DNA of 64,000 nt from Lateolabrax maculatus (lineage: Eukaryota > Chordata > Actinopteri > Acropomatiformes > Lateolabracidae): contig CM062219.1 of assembly GCA_031216445.1 (NCBI GenBank), forward strand, positions 5,097,001 to 5,161,000, given 5' to 3'. Made by a program: the position numbers and the translations under genes. Positions within the stretch are counted from its first letter, which is position 1; every line of letters begins with the position of its first letter. The notes beneath the pieces are model-generated. The model did not search any database. It was not told where the DNA came from and worked only from the letters and a program-made list of their open reading frames with translations. Positions 1 to 9,875 of this stretch are shown one piece after another.

Positions 1-1811
1 TCACAGTTTGTGTGAGTGTTTTAGACAATGTAATAAATAAAGGCCAAAATGATTACAGGGAAATGTTTTGTGTCACTACAATTAGTGCTTATGAGGTTGG
101 CACACAAAGGTTTATGATTTGCCTGTTGCCGCTTTGTGTTTCGGGTGACTTGTCATGAACATGACTGTTCTGAACTGGGAGAAGAGGCACAGCGTGGGGG
201 TGTGTCTAAACTGCTGTTTTGCTGCGAAGGATTATCAGGATTTGTGCCTGCTCAGAGGTGAACCGTGTGTAGTACAAGACAGAGTCATGTTCTGTGCTGT
301 TTCTGTGGCTGTACGTGGCAAAGAGGCATGCACGTCGGATATAAGTCAGTAGGCTACTCCATACTGTTTCACAGCTCTTGCAGCGCAAGCCACAATGAAT
401 GACCTACATGAGTAAGAACAGTGGTATCATGGGAATGCATTGGTGACGCCGATCATGCATCCATGGAAGCTCTTAAAGGAATAGTTGGACGTTTTTGGAA
501 ATATGTTCATCACTTTCTTGCAGAGAGTTACATGAGCAGATCGGTACCACTCTCAGGGCTGTGTGATAAATATGAAGCTACAGCTAGAAGCAGGTTAGGT
601 TAGATTAGCTGAAATTCTGGAGTCTCCTGGCAACGTCGCAGTGATGAGAAGACTCCATAAAGTCCCTGCACCACAGCCAAGAAATAATCTGGCACACAAC
701 CTGCTGTAAACCAACCTTTATTTTACATAACTGAGAAAATGCAATAGAGGCTTTGATTAACCTGGATATGACTTGTGCGTTACTCCTGTTTTCTCTTTTA
801 TACTTTATTTATCAGCTGTAAATATATCTGACATATTGTTATGGCGAACATGTTACCAGATAGTTGCTTATTTACACATCCGGCAAATACAGCGCAACAT
901 TATTATTCATTTAGAGCTGTGTGTGTGGCCACCTGACAAATGTGGGCGCAATATTTACTCTCAGTGTAGCTCCTTTTTCTTCTCCAGCGACTCCTGAGGG
1001 AAATATATCTGCAAAATGTTCCACTATGTTCACCAGGCACCCTTGAGTGCGTAACTGTGTACCTGTAAGATTTTTTATCTTTTAAACACTCACAAACCTA
1101 TAATTATTGCATCACATTATGAAATTGTAGTGTGTTCAAATCATATTGTTGATACATTTTTATTATTATTTTTCTATTATGTTGCAAGAGGAATTTGATC
1201 ATTTATTTAAGATGAGATGCAAATAGTCCAGCTAGGTAAAATGCCACTAATGCCGGGACATGAAACTCAAACAAATTGTCTACATTTAGCTTTGATGGAT
1301 TATTATACTAATAGTATACTAGTTAATTTGTAGACCATTGTAGTAATATGCACATGTAGTATAAAAGCACTGTAAGAAAGCCTTCTTTAATCAGTTACTC
1401 TGGATTTTGATCATATATAATATGCCATAAGCATGTACTGAAAAAGGAAGAAAACACTTTACACCTTAGCAAATAAGTTCACTCTATATTGTGTGAAATT
1501 ACCAGTACTAATTGTTAGTAGTTAACTATCCTGTACATTTCCTAAGAGAATTTGTGGAAAGAAAGCCAGAAAGTGACATCTAGTGGACAGGCACAGAGTG
1601 ACAGATCTGGAATGAGAAATTAGAAATGTGTTAGAAGAAAAAGAATGGAGTGAAGGTTTACAGAAGTTGGAGGTGGAAATAAACACAATTTTGAAACGCT
1701 TGATGTATGAATGTTGAATTCAGCTTTGCAAGAGGATGAGAATCTTGGAGGATCGTTCAAGTGGCCAACCATTTCCTGTGGTTAATTTGCATTTCCTGTT
1801 TCCTTTTGCAG
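1..1811 (+). other. Intron sequence of the DIPK1B-like gene
   Basis: No further exon with the expected cysteine motif of the family was found. The stretch is AT-rich. It holds one copy of an interspersed repeat (850-1060) and small chance reading frames that lack splice support. Confidence 0.6.
850..1060. repeat. Interspersed repeat family C, copy 1
   Basis: Recognised by similarity to 26570-26900 and 55690-55950. Shared blocks include GGCCACCTG, a TAGCTC-TTTTT-TCTCCAGC segment, GAGGGAAATAT and TCCACTATGTTCACCAG. No coding capacity is seen. I believe this type is common in percomorph genomes, but the class is not known to me. Confidence 0.6.
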
Positions 1812-3494
1812 TGTGATCACTATAGAAGGGGCATAATATCAGGCTCATCCTGCAAGGCTTTGTGTGATCAGAGAACTCTGGCCCTGCAGCGCTGCATGTC
1901 CACCTCCTCCACACATCAGGTAAAATAAACACACACACAAACCAGCCACAACTTGCCCGTGATTAAATGCTTTTTTTCAGTGCTTACACGCTGGCGATAG
2001 CCATGGCTGGAGGCATTATGTTTTGGGGTTGTCTGTCCATCTGTCCCATTCTTGTGAATAGGAGAATTTGGTGGTCAAAGGTCAAAGGTCACTGTGACCT
2101 CAAAATATGTTTTTGGCTATAACTGCAGTTCTCGCACACTAATCATGACAACATTGAAGTGATGAAGTGATGACATTTTATATCCAAAAGGTCAAAGGTC
2201 AACCTCACTGTGACATCATAATGTTCTGCAAAAACACTTTTCTGACCATTATTCAACGCCATAACGGTATTGTGACCATAGCACACACACATATTCTCTC
2301 ATCTCTTACCATTCCCACACTTGCAGGTGTACAGTGGACTGTGGAAGGAGAGGCCTGTTGTGATTAAGTGTGGTATTGAGGATCCAGTGAAGATCGATGG
2401 GGCTCCAGACTCCGTTCTGCGACAGGAGATGAGCTTGTTTGACAAACCAACTCGTGGAACCTCGATGGATGAATTTAAAGAGATGCTGCACAGTTTTCTC
2501 AAGGTAGTTTCTCTCAGAAATTACACCATATAAGATATCATATTGAACAATATCGCTGTAGCCTTACATGACATGCATACGGAGTGATAAAATCAAGATT
2601 TTTAAATATCAGATATCATTATTTTTATTCATACCTTATTAACCACATAATAACCAAATTGCGTCAACCCCCTTCCTGTAGGCTAACCTTGGTGAGCAGC
2701 CATCTTTGAACACCTTGGTGGACAGAGTCATTACCCTGGCTGATGTCAACCAGGATGGCAAAGTGTCTCTAGCAGAGGCCAAGTCTATCTGGGCTCTTCT
2801 CCAGATCAATGAGTTCCTCCTGATGGTGGCGCTGCAGGAGAAGGAGCACACACCCAAGCTGCTAGGCTTCTGTGGAGACTTGTATGTGACAGAAATCGTG
2901 GGCCACAGCTCCCTCTACAGGCTAGAGATGCCTCATTACCTGCAGGCTCTGGTCCCAGAGGCCTTGAGCTCCAGCCTGAACCACTGGCTCGCACCAGCCT
3001 GGCCTCGCAGGGCTCGCATCACCATCGGCCTGCTGGAGTTTGTGGAGGAGGTCTTCCAAGGGTCCTACGGGAGTTTCCTGATATGTGATGCCAGTCCTCG
3101 CCATGTGGGCTACAATGCAAAGTATGACTGCAAAATGGCCAACCTGCGCAGTGTGGCATCTGAGGCAGTTGTGCGGGGATTTTTGAGGGGCCGGCGATGC
3201 GAGACTAACGCCGACTGTACTTATGGCCGGGACTGCACGGCCACCTGTGATCGACTTGTGAAGCAGTGTAATACGGAGGTTGTACAGCCCAATCTTGCAA
3301 AGGTGTGTGTGCTGTTGCAGGATTTTCTGCTTTTTGGAGCGCCTTCAGACCTCCGTGGGGATCTGGAAAAGCAGTTACGCACATGTGTGACACTCAGCGG
3401 TCTGGCAAGCCAGATGGAGGTGCATCATTCACTAGTCCTTAACAACCTGAAGACATTACTGTGGAAGAAAATTTCTAACACTCAGTACTCATGA
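1812..3494 (+). CDS. dipk1b: Divergent protein kinase domain 1B-like (FAM69 family), 3' part, three exons visible
   Basis: Coding exons are 1812-1919, 2327-2503 and 2682-3494 (stop TGA). All are in phase 0 with AG/GT borders and give 365 codons of the C-terminal part. FAM69/DIPK1 proteins are membrane-anchored, cysteine-rich, kinase-like proteins of the endoplasmic reticulum with poorly defined substrates. The sequence shows the family blocks CGIE, LFDKPTRGTS, LLGFCGDLYVTE and LLEFVEEVFQGSYGSFLICD. An EF-hand-like loop (DVNQDGKVSLAE, about 2739-2774) is inserted in the N-lobe, a known trait of this family. A cysteine cluster follows (CETNADCTYGRDC), and the end reads LLWKKISNTQYS. From memory these read closer to DIPK1B than to DIPK1A or DIPK1C. 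The exons for the cytosolic tail, membrane anchor and first cysteine pair were not found in 1-1811 and should lie to the left. Family assignment is very secure, paralogue fairly secure. Confidence 0.93.
1981..2290 (+). repeat. Teleost interspersed repeat with GGTCAAAGGTCA blocks
   Basis: Starts near GCTGGCGATAGCCATGGC and contains GTCTGTCCATCTGTCCCATT. The block GGTCAAAGGTCA occurs twice (about 2074 and 2190), each followed by CACTGTGACCTC or CACTGTGACATC, then by CAACGCCATAAC. I recognise this as a repeat seen widely in fish genomes. It fills most of a DIPK1B-like intron and ends about 40 bases before the acceptor at 2326. Confidence 0.75.
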
Positions 3495-4110
3495 AAACAG
3501 GTTGAGATTATGCAGCCTGTACCTCTACATAATAAGTGAATTATTACATAAACATGAGTAGTTTTTGCTTATGAGCCTTTTGCCAAATGTTTTAGAGGGT
3601 GGTGGTCATTAATGTAATTCTACTCTACATTGACTGTGAATAACAGGAAACTGTGAAATAATGAATATACAATATGAAACTGCAGATGAAGAAGATTTAC
3701 CCCCTCAAACCTCATACAAGCCCCATAATGCTTTTGTTTTCCGGTGCCATCTTTTGAGAAGCACATTCATCTGTTTAGACATAATATTCTCAGGGCGCTG
3801 CCTTTAATTTTATTTGTAAAATAATCTGTGAGTTGCTTTTTAAAATAGTTTCATAGAATGCTCTGTCCCTAGTAGAGACAAAGTCAAATTGTGACATGGT
3901 GTGATAGTTTTTGTACAACTGTAAATATTAGTGGAACAATGTTGTTTCCTGTGTATAAATAAGTCTGCATCTGAAGCAGAAATAAGATACAAATAATGGA
4001 TGGAATAATATATACATGTATTCAAATGGGCCTGAACAGACTGAAGTTGTAAAGGACAATCAGACATGATTAAACTTGAATTAACTTCTTAACCATGAAT
4101 AAACTTAAGG
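3495..4110 (+). other. 3' UTR of the DIPK1B-like gene
   Basis: AT-rich, without coding signal. AATAAA at 4098-4103 is the best polyadenylation signal downstream of the stop codon and gives a 3' UTR of about 600 bases. This is inferred from position only. Confidence 0.5.
4098..4103 (+). terminator. Candidate polyadenylation signal AATAAA of the DIPK1B-like gene
   Basis: Canonical hexamer about 600 bases after the stop codon at 3494. No transcript data support it here. Confidence 0.45.
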
Positions 4111-4485
4111 TGTTTCAGACAGTTGATTTTGAACACGTGAAAAAAATTGCATTCATCTAAAGTGGGCAGCTGGTGTCAGAGCAGAAGTCAAAATTCAAAA
4201 AAATGTATTTGTTTTTTGCTGTGTTTGAACTCCAAAATGTACAAACAGGGTAGATGGATGGAGTGGATAGACCAACCTCTTTGACGTAATATATTTTGAA
4301 ACAATGATTCTTTCATTTCAGACGCACAAATCCAGAAGCCGGCGTCTCATTTTTAGTCGGCTTTTGCTGCTTGATCGACAACTGTTGCTGCATATTTTAT
4401 TAGCTGCAGCATGTTGGTTTGAAAACTGAAATTACTTTGTTTCATGCTGACTCTCTAAAGGAGAAATCTGCCAAAGCATTTTGCT

Positions 4486-4604
4486 GGTGCCTAGCAACGG
4501 TTGCTAAGCCACAGTCACTGTTTGGGGCGGGGCTTAGCATCCTTTGATCTGTGACATCAGGTTCTAGAACGCCTTTGATGCATCATCCAGAAGTGTATAA
4601 ATAA
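4486..4604 (+). promoter_or_regulatory. Compact TATA promoter of the intronless gene
   Basis: TATAAATA lies at 4596-4603, about 135 bases before the ATG at 4739, so transcription would start near 4625-4630. Upstream are a GC box (GGGGCGGGGC, 4524-4533), two TCF/LEF-type CCTTTGAT sites (4541-4548 and 4572-4579), and a CRE-like TGACATCA between them at about 4552. At 4487-4512 there is a near-palindrome built from GCAAC and GTTGC half-sites that resembles an RFX X-box. Motifs are read directly; their use is inference. Confidence 0.6.
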
Positions 4605-4738
4605 GCCTGAATCCATCCCTCCTGCACATTCTGCTAGTTTTAAACTACAGACCCAGCACGCACAAACTGAGCCGAGGATTTCCCAACACGCAGAGCTTTA
4701 AAGATAACCGATTTTATTTTATTACAGTAACCGTCCCG

Positions 4739-6625
4739 ATGGATAAAGCGGGAAATCCACAGCCAGAGGAGATGGCGGAGGTTAGAGTGGAGACTGTTCG
4801 TCCTCTGATCACATCCTTTTTTAAAGGGATCACGGAGGAACAGTGGAGGTCATTGAAATCAGGTGAACCTGATGATGCCACCAAAATTATGCTAGCAGAG
4901 CTGCTTTTGGACATGATAACATCCATGTCCAAAGCTTTATTTACTGCTCTGAGGAGCATGAATGTAGTGGTCTCTGAGGAGCGGGTTCTGTCCAGTCTGG
5001 ACGAAACGCTGCCTCAGAGTTTCGCTCAGGTTCTGGGTGTTCAGGACCAAGTGCGGTGTCTCAGCTCTGAGCGCTTGATGGACTTGATTGGTAAAGAGGT
5101 CGCAGAGAGTGTGAACTCTGCCCTCTCCACAAGTTCTCGCAACACAGAGTCTGTGACAACTCAGCGCGTCACTCCCCCCCGCAGGCTTAATGCTATGGTT
5201 GGTCATGTCTGCAAAATGTTAAAAGCATTCATGGCCAAGGTGAAAATGTCGTGCTCACTTCGACCACGTAGGCAGAGATCAAGTCCGGCCAGCTCCACAC
5301 AGAAACACACCCAGGAAGAACTGGAGATGGAAGATCTGGAGTCTGAAGACATTGATGATGTCTTGATTGATGAGTCACCAGTCACAACACCGGAGCAGGA
5401 GACCCCGGAGAAGGTCTCCTCTTCAGAGGACAGCATTATTTCAACAAATAAAGCTGTCCAGGAATTAATTAAGAGGGAAATGAGTGAAATCATAGAACCT
5501 CTTTTGGACGATGTATCGGACTCTGACTATGAGCTTCTGCAATCTGAAACCTCTCTGGAGATTGAAAGTGTTGCAGATGACATTGCTCAGATAATTGCAA
5601 AAGAGGTCAAGAGCTTGGAAGAGACAGATGCTGCAGGTCCACGTCCGAAACTGTCTTTGAAAGGAGCAGGGAACAAGATCAAGACCTTTTTTGCAAAGCG
5701 CTTCGCCCAAGCTTCGATACATCGTATTGTGACACAGCTGAAGGCCAAATTCCACGGTGACACTGCAAAGGTTGAAAGCAGGCAGTCAATGAAGTCACTC
5801 GTAGATAGCATTGACTCTCTGCTTCTGACAAACGCAGGTGAAACCCAACAGGGTGGAAATGAAGTTTGTGTGTTTCAGGGCTTCAGAAAACTGTCTAGTG
5901 GTAAAGTCCTGATATTCACACAGGGACTAAGCGACCTCCTCTACAGTCACATCGCAGCTGGGATGACGCCCGAGATTGTCCCAGAAGCGCTGAGAAGGAG
6001 GGCCACTTGCAGGACAGTGTGTGTTCCTCAGTCACATGCTGCCATGTATGCTGACATACAGACCAAAGTGTGGTGTTTCCTGGCACTGATGAGCTGGTGG
6101 ATGAACACCCAGGTTGGCAGACACAGTGAAAGGGTGACACTCGCTTTAATGGACACTCAGACTCCTTTGGAAACTTCTCCAGTGCCTTCCCCAGTATGTG
6201 AGGAGACACGTGCCGAACCTGAGCATAATGCGAAAGTGTCGGCAGAGAAAAACCAAAGGTATGTCTGGGTGCTCCTGGAGAAGCTCGTTATGAGAACATT
6301 CAGGAAAGCAGGAGTGGCCATTCGAGACACAGACACCATCGTTCAGCGCCTGTTATCAAAAACATGGGCCGAAGTTGAAGGGGAAGATTTATACATCACC
6401 CCGAAAACTTTTAAAGACCTTGACAGGGCCATTTTCAAGGACCTGTGTAAGAAGTGGGGGTGTGCAGAGATGGTGCTGGTTTCTCTGACTTTAGAGGAAC
6501 CAGCAATTGAAAAATGGATCGTTTCGTTATTCAAGCATCATCTGACAACACCTCCAAAAAACCGTAGCGCCATCTGCAGATTTTTCTCCGCTGTGGGCAA
6601 AGCCATCTCCAGGCCCTTCAGATGA
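4739..6625 (+). CDS. Intronless gene for an unassigned 628-residue protein
   Basis: One uninterrupted reading frame from ATG 4739 to TGA 6623-6625. It has a TATA promoter in front, so it is not a chance frame. I do not recognise the family. No signal peptide or clear membrane segment is visible. Residues 15-100 look helical and hydrophobic-acidic (LITSFFKGITEEQW, LAELLLDMITSMSKAL). Residues 192-298 are strongly acidic, with Ser/Thr-Pro sites. Three basic segments share a KxFxAK or FFSA core: about 158-180 (LKAFMAKVKM, then RPRRQR), 312-338 (KIKTFFAKRF) and 611-628 (CRFFSAVGKAISRPFR). A short helix motif recurs: LIGKEVAESV (116-125), LIKREMSEII (243-252), IIAKEVKSL (285-293). Residues 507-600 form a second possible helical domain with many tryptophans and leucines. 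Lack of introns fits an old retrocopy or a lineage-specific single-exon family. The 3' end is tandemly duplicated downstream. Confidence 0.8.
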   Translation: MDKAGNPQPEEMAEVRVETVRPLITSFFKGITEEQWRSLKSGEPDDATKIMLAELLLDMITSMSKALFTALRSMNVVVSEERVLSSLDETLPQSFAQVLGVQDQVRCLSSERLMDLIGKEVAESVNSALSTSSRNTESVTTQRVTPPRRLNAMVGHVCKMLKAFMAKVKMSCSLRPRRQRSSPASSTQKHTQEELEMEDLESEDIDDVLIDESPVTTPEQETPEKVSSSEDSIISTNKAVQELIKREMSEIIEPLLDDVSDSDYELLQSETSLEIESVADDIAQIIAKEVKSLEETDAAGPRPKLSLKGAGNKIKTFFAKRFAQASIHRIVTQLKAKFHGDTAKVESRQSMKSLVDSIDSLLLTNAGETQQGGNEVCVFQGFRKLSSGKVLIFTQGLSDLLYSHIAAGMTPEIVPEALRRRATCRTVCVPQSHAAMYADIQTKVWCFLALMSWWMNTQVGRHSERVTLALMDTQTPLETSPVPSPVCEETRAEPEHNAKVSAEKNQRYVWVLLEKLVMRTFRKAGVAIRDTDTIVQRLLSKTWAEVEGEDLYITPKTFKDLDRAIFKDLCKKWGCAEMVLVSLTLEEPAIEKWIVSLFKHHLTTPPKNRSAICRFFSAVGKAISRPFR

Positions 6626-7004
6626 AGACATAATGTTGGTGTTATGTAGGTGAAATGTGGTATTCATCTTGAAGGAAAAAATAGTCTTGCGATCTTTTCC
6701 TTCAAAATGAATGCCATAAAGAGCTCAAGTCCTGCCTCACGTCCAGGTAACCTCCTGCTCCACTGGTCTCTGCTTCTCACCAGAGTTCGCAGGACTAGAG
6801 CTCTCAGGACCACCTCAGTAGGGGACCACAAAGCTAGAAGGCGAGGGGCCGGTTCCCGGTCGTGACACTTTCTGGCTTTGTGTGTTGTCTACTGTGGTGG
6901 TAAGGGTTTACTCCGGGTGCTCCGGTTTCCCCCACATTCCACAAAACTATGCAGTAATTGGGTACTCCAAAAGCTAATTAGTTTTAATTGAAAAAAACAC
7001 TCAG
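6538..7004 (+). repeat. Tandem duplication unit 1: last codons and 3' flank of the intronless gene
   Basis: This block of about 467 bases runs from inside the last 30 codons of the intronless gene through its 3' flank. It matches 7005-7516. Shared landmarks are the stretch TTCTCCGCTGTGGGCAAA through CCCTTCAGA, GTGGTATTCATC, TTCAAAATGAATGCCATAAA, and an end with TCCGGTTTCCCCCACATTCC. Apart from small indels the copies look roughly 85-90% alike by eye. Confidence 0.85.
6840..7000 (+). repeat. Fragment of a teleost interspersed element in the 3' flank (copy in unit 1)
   Basis: GGTTCCCGGTC, then CTTTCTGGCTTTGTG, then GGTTTACTCCGGGTGCTCCG and TTTCCCCCACATTCC match a repeat I know from many fish genomes (its usual form has GGGTTTCCTCCGGGTGCTCC and ends near TGACTCTAAATTG). 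It was inserted before the duplication, because unit 2 carries it too. Confidence 0.65.
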
Positions 7005-7516
7005 ATCACCTGATGACACCACCAAAAAAGCGCTGTATCGTCCTTAGATTCTTCTCCGCTGTGGGCAAAACCATCTCCAGGCCCTTCAGACGTAAAGATT
7101 AATGTTAGTGTTATGTGTATTGTGGTATTCATCATGAAGGAAAAAATTGTCTCGGGTTCGCTTTTTTCCTTCAAAATGAATGCCATAAAGAACTCAAGTC
7201 CTGCGTCACGTCCAGGTGATCTTCTGCTTCACTGGCCTCTGTTGAGAAACAGAGAGCAGTCATCAGTGGGGCAGAGGTTACCTGGATGTGGGGCAGGACT
7301 TGAGTTCTCAGGGCCACCTCAGCAGTGTGACCACAAAGCTAGAAGGCGAGGGGCTGGGTTCCCGGTCCTGAGCCCTCCTGGCTTTGTGTGTTGTTTGCTA
7401 TGGTGGCGTGGGTTTCCTCCGGGTTTCTCCGGTTTCCCCCACATTCCCCAAAACTACGCAGTAATTGGATACTCTAAATTGCCCCCAAAGCTAATTGGTT
7501 TCATAATTTGTAATTA
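7005..7516 (+). pseudogene. Tandem duplication unit 2, carrying an orphan C-terminal cassette of the intronless gene
   Basis: The first ~95 bases repeat the end of the upstream gene in an open frame: HLMTPPKKR, then RFFSAVGKTISRPFR, then RKD and TAA at 7099-7101. The upstream gene instead stops right after RPFR. No start codon or upstream body belongs to this copy, so it is most simply a duplicated 3' fragment. A CAG directly before ATCACC (near 7004) could act as a splice acceptor, which would make it an alternative last exon. That is speculation. Confidence 0.7.
7335..7500 (+). repeat. Fragment of the same teleost element (copy in unit 2)
   Basis: Same order of blocks as in unit 1, with GGTTTCCTCCGGG, TCCGGTTTCCCCCACATTCC and ACTCTAAATTGCCC. 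It is slightly closer to the usual form of the element than the first copy. Confidence 0.65.
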
Positions 7517-7523
7517 GTGATTA

Positions 7524-7529
7524 AATAAA
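7524..7529 (+). terminator. Candidate polyadenylation signal after the duplicated 3' flank
   Basis: AATAAA in an AT-rich context at the end of unit 2. No AATAAA was seen between 6626 and here, so transcripts of the intronless gene may run through both units. Confidence 0.35.
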
Positions 7530-8260
7530 AATCAAATCAAATTAAAATTTCTGCTTATCTCTCTTATCATTTGCTATCAGAGCTGTAAATATTTAACTGC
7601 TGGTACAGTATAATAATTTACCTTTACATATTTCTCTGTCTCCAGTTCACAGTAAGCAACTGACAGTAACAGTAAAACAAATTTAAAGCATAATAAAACA
7701 TTTACAGTATGTTTAAACAGTAATAATTAGTTGCTGCAATAAACACATTTACACAGTTTATTCGAAATAGAACTCAATACATCTGTGGTTTAATTGAAGA
7801 TAATTACACTTTTACAATTTGAATTTGGTGTAAAAAGCAGACATATCAGAAATATATATATTCACTGTTATATATTGTATACCAATAAAAGTTGCTATTG
7901 TTTCACATTTCACACTGTACTTTCAGAATAATGATTTTTACTTGAGGATTGTACTAAAGCAACTGAGACACTGTGTTAGGCTCACTTGTACACGGATTGT
8001 GCTTCTCTAAGACAGCCATCCCTCAGAAGTGCAATCAAGCACAGAAAGCATTCACCGTCTATGTCGCAAATAACTATAATAACTGTTTATAATTGTTGAA
8101 TTAAAATTAAGAAAAAATATGCCAAAGTTGTTTGTTAGCACTCAAGTCAATTCAGAATAACATTTGTTGTTAAAAAAAACTGTACAAGTTCATTTTGTTT
8201 TGAAGCATATCCGCAGGATGAATGAAATATTGCAATAACTGTTTCATTCATGGTAAGTAT
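7530..8260. other. AT-rich intergenic stretch between convergent genes
   Basis: Low-complexity AT-rich sequence between the 3' flank of the intronless gene (+) and the CABYR-like gene (-). No exon, RNA gene or clear repeat was recognised. Confidence 0.5.
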
Positions 8261-8266
8261 TTTATT
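8261..8266 (-). terminator. Polyadenylation signal overlapping the stop codon of the CABYR-like gene
   Basis: On the minus strand the stop TAA (8267-8265) shares its last bases with AATAAA (8266-8261). If used, the mRNA would have a 3' UTR of only some 15-30 bases. Confidence 0.4.
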
Positions 8267-9734
8267 AATGTAAAATGCGACAACAAGTCACATCAGAGTG
8301 AGGTTGACGTTTACTGCACTGTACATGCATACACCTGTATCTAATGATATGGACAGACTGTGCTACATGAGGACAAGTGTGTGTAAAGGACTCCACTGAC
8401 AGATCTGTGCTGTTTGCGCCTTTGGACACAGCATGGAAGGTGCCTTGTCTACCATAACGCAAGGTGCTCTCTTCAAATGTTGTCTTGTTCGTCAGCTGCC
8501 CTGCCCTGGTTCTCTTTGGCACTAGTTCTGGATCTACAATAGGCCCTCCTTTGGGTCTGTATGGAACCTGTACCTCAAATCTCCTAGGCTCTGCCATTGG
8601 CTTTTCCAGTCCCGGATCCCTTTTTACTGAAGGCCCTGTGCTGGTTCTGACTGGCCCCAACTCCCTGTCAACTGCAGACATTTCTTTAGGTTTATTATGG
8701 TAAGGGCAATCAATCAGACGGCAGGTATAGACAACACTACCATGCCCCTTGGCTGTTTTTTGTCCCTGCACCTGTTTTGAAGCTTTCTGTGGGATACGTG
8801 GGAGTACTGGCCATGCAGATGGTAGAGACGGTTTTGTCTCCTTTTGACAAGGACTCCTGACTGATGATACCTGAGATGTCTTAACCCTCTCGCTACGTGG
8901 TAGTACTGATCTTGGTTTACTAGGGGGAGACATCTCTTGAGCAGTTTGACCCACACACTCCTGTTGACTGGGAACCCTGATTGAAGACACTGTATGTGTC
9001 GTCTCTCTCGCGTCACAGGGAGGTGACACCGTGAAGGACACAGAGGACGTATTGGACACATTGAATGTAGGTGAAGGACACTCCTCTTGGACTGTTTTGG
9101 GGATGTCTTTCTTTTTGTTCTCCTTTTGCAGGATGATATTCTCTGCAAAAGTCGGAAAAAAAGGTAAATTCAAAACATTTAAAAAACTGTGGACCTGGAC
9201 GCAGTGCATTCTCATTATTATCATCTTGTCATGAAACCTCTCAGCCAATAAGACCTTAAATGAGAAAAGACATTCATGACAATGATTATCCCGAATGAGA
9301 AATAACTTGAAACTGCTGAATATTGCTTATTTGAATTTAAGCATTTAAATAAACAAAAGGATTAGAAATATATCAGGCTTCATATGTTCATACTGATCAA
9401 TCACCTACAAAGGAATTGCTTCTGGACACCCTTAGCCATATAATATAATATTTAAAGATCTTTAGCCTGTATTTGCAGTTAACTGTATTCTTAATCACTT
9501 ATTTTACATATCGATACCTACATTAAAATACCACCCTGACTTACCCCACTGCTCCTCATACTGAAAAGTGACCTCCTTGGTGTCTCTTGATTCCTCATCC
9601 CTGACATGTGTCATTTTGTCCACATGTGTAGACAGAAATTCTGGGATGTCATCTGGCTGTGCTAGGAGTGTTGCTCTGGACATACACTCCAGCAAGCTTT
9701 TTACCCCATATGGTGTGAAATTACTTGCACTCAT
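8265..9734 (-). CDS. CABYR-like protein with N-terminal RIIa-type docking domain
   Basis: Two exons on the minus strand: 9734-9545 (63 codons and one base) and 9142-8265 (stop TAA). They join in phase 1 through a GT donor at 9544-9543 and the acceptor TTTTGCAG, giving 355 residues. The N-terminus (TPYGVKSLLECMSRATL, then a helical stretch to EEQW) has the spacing of the CABYR/RIIa docking domain. Such domains dimerise and bind A-kinase anchoring proteins, and in CABYR they act in the sperm fibrous sheath. The rest is low-complexity, rich in Ser, Pro, Thr and Lys, with scattered Pro-Arg motifs and a cysteine-rich end (CMHVQC, VTCC). I chose ATG 9734 because human CABYR starts a similar distance before its PYGLK and because the context AAGATGA is good. 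An in-frame ATG at 9875 would add 47 residues. The docking-domain call is firm; orthology to CABYR is only likely. The C-terminus might continue by splicing. Confidence 0.72.
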
Positions 9735-9875
9735 CTTTGATGGTAATAACCATCCTTTCTCGAAGATGTCTTGTGGAAATGTGAATCTGGAAATGTGTGC
9801 AGAATGTGTAGTTTGTGCATCAAGCAGGAGCGCAATTCTGGTGTCTGGTGTCATGGAGGGAAGATTCTGCTCCAT

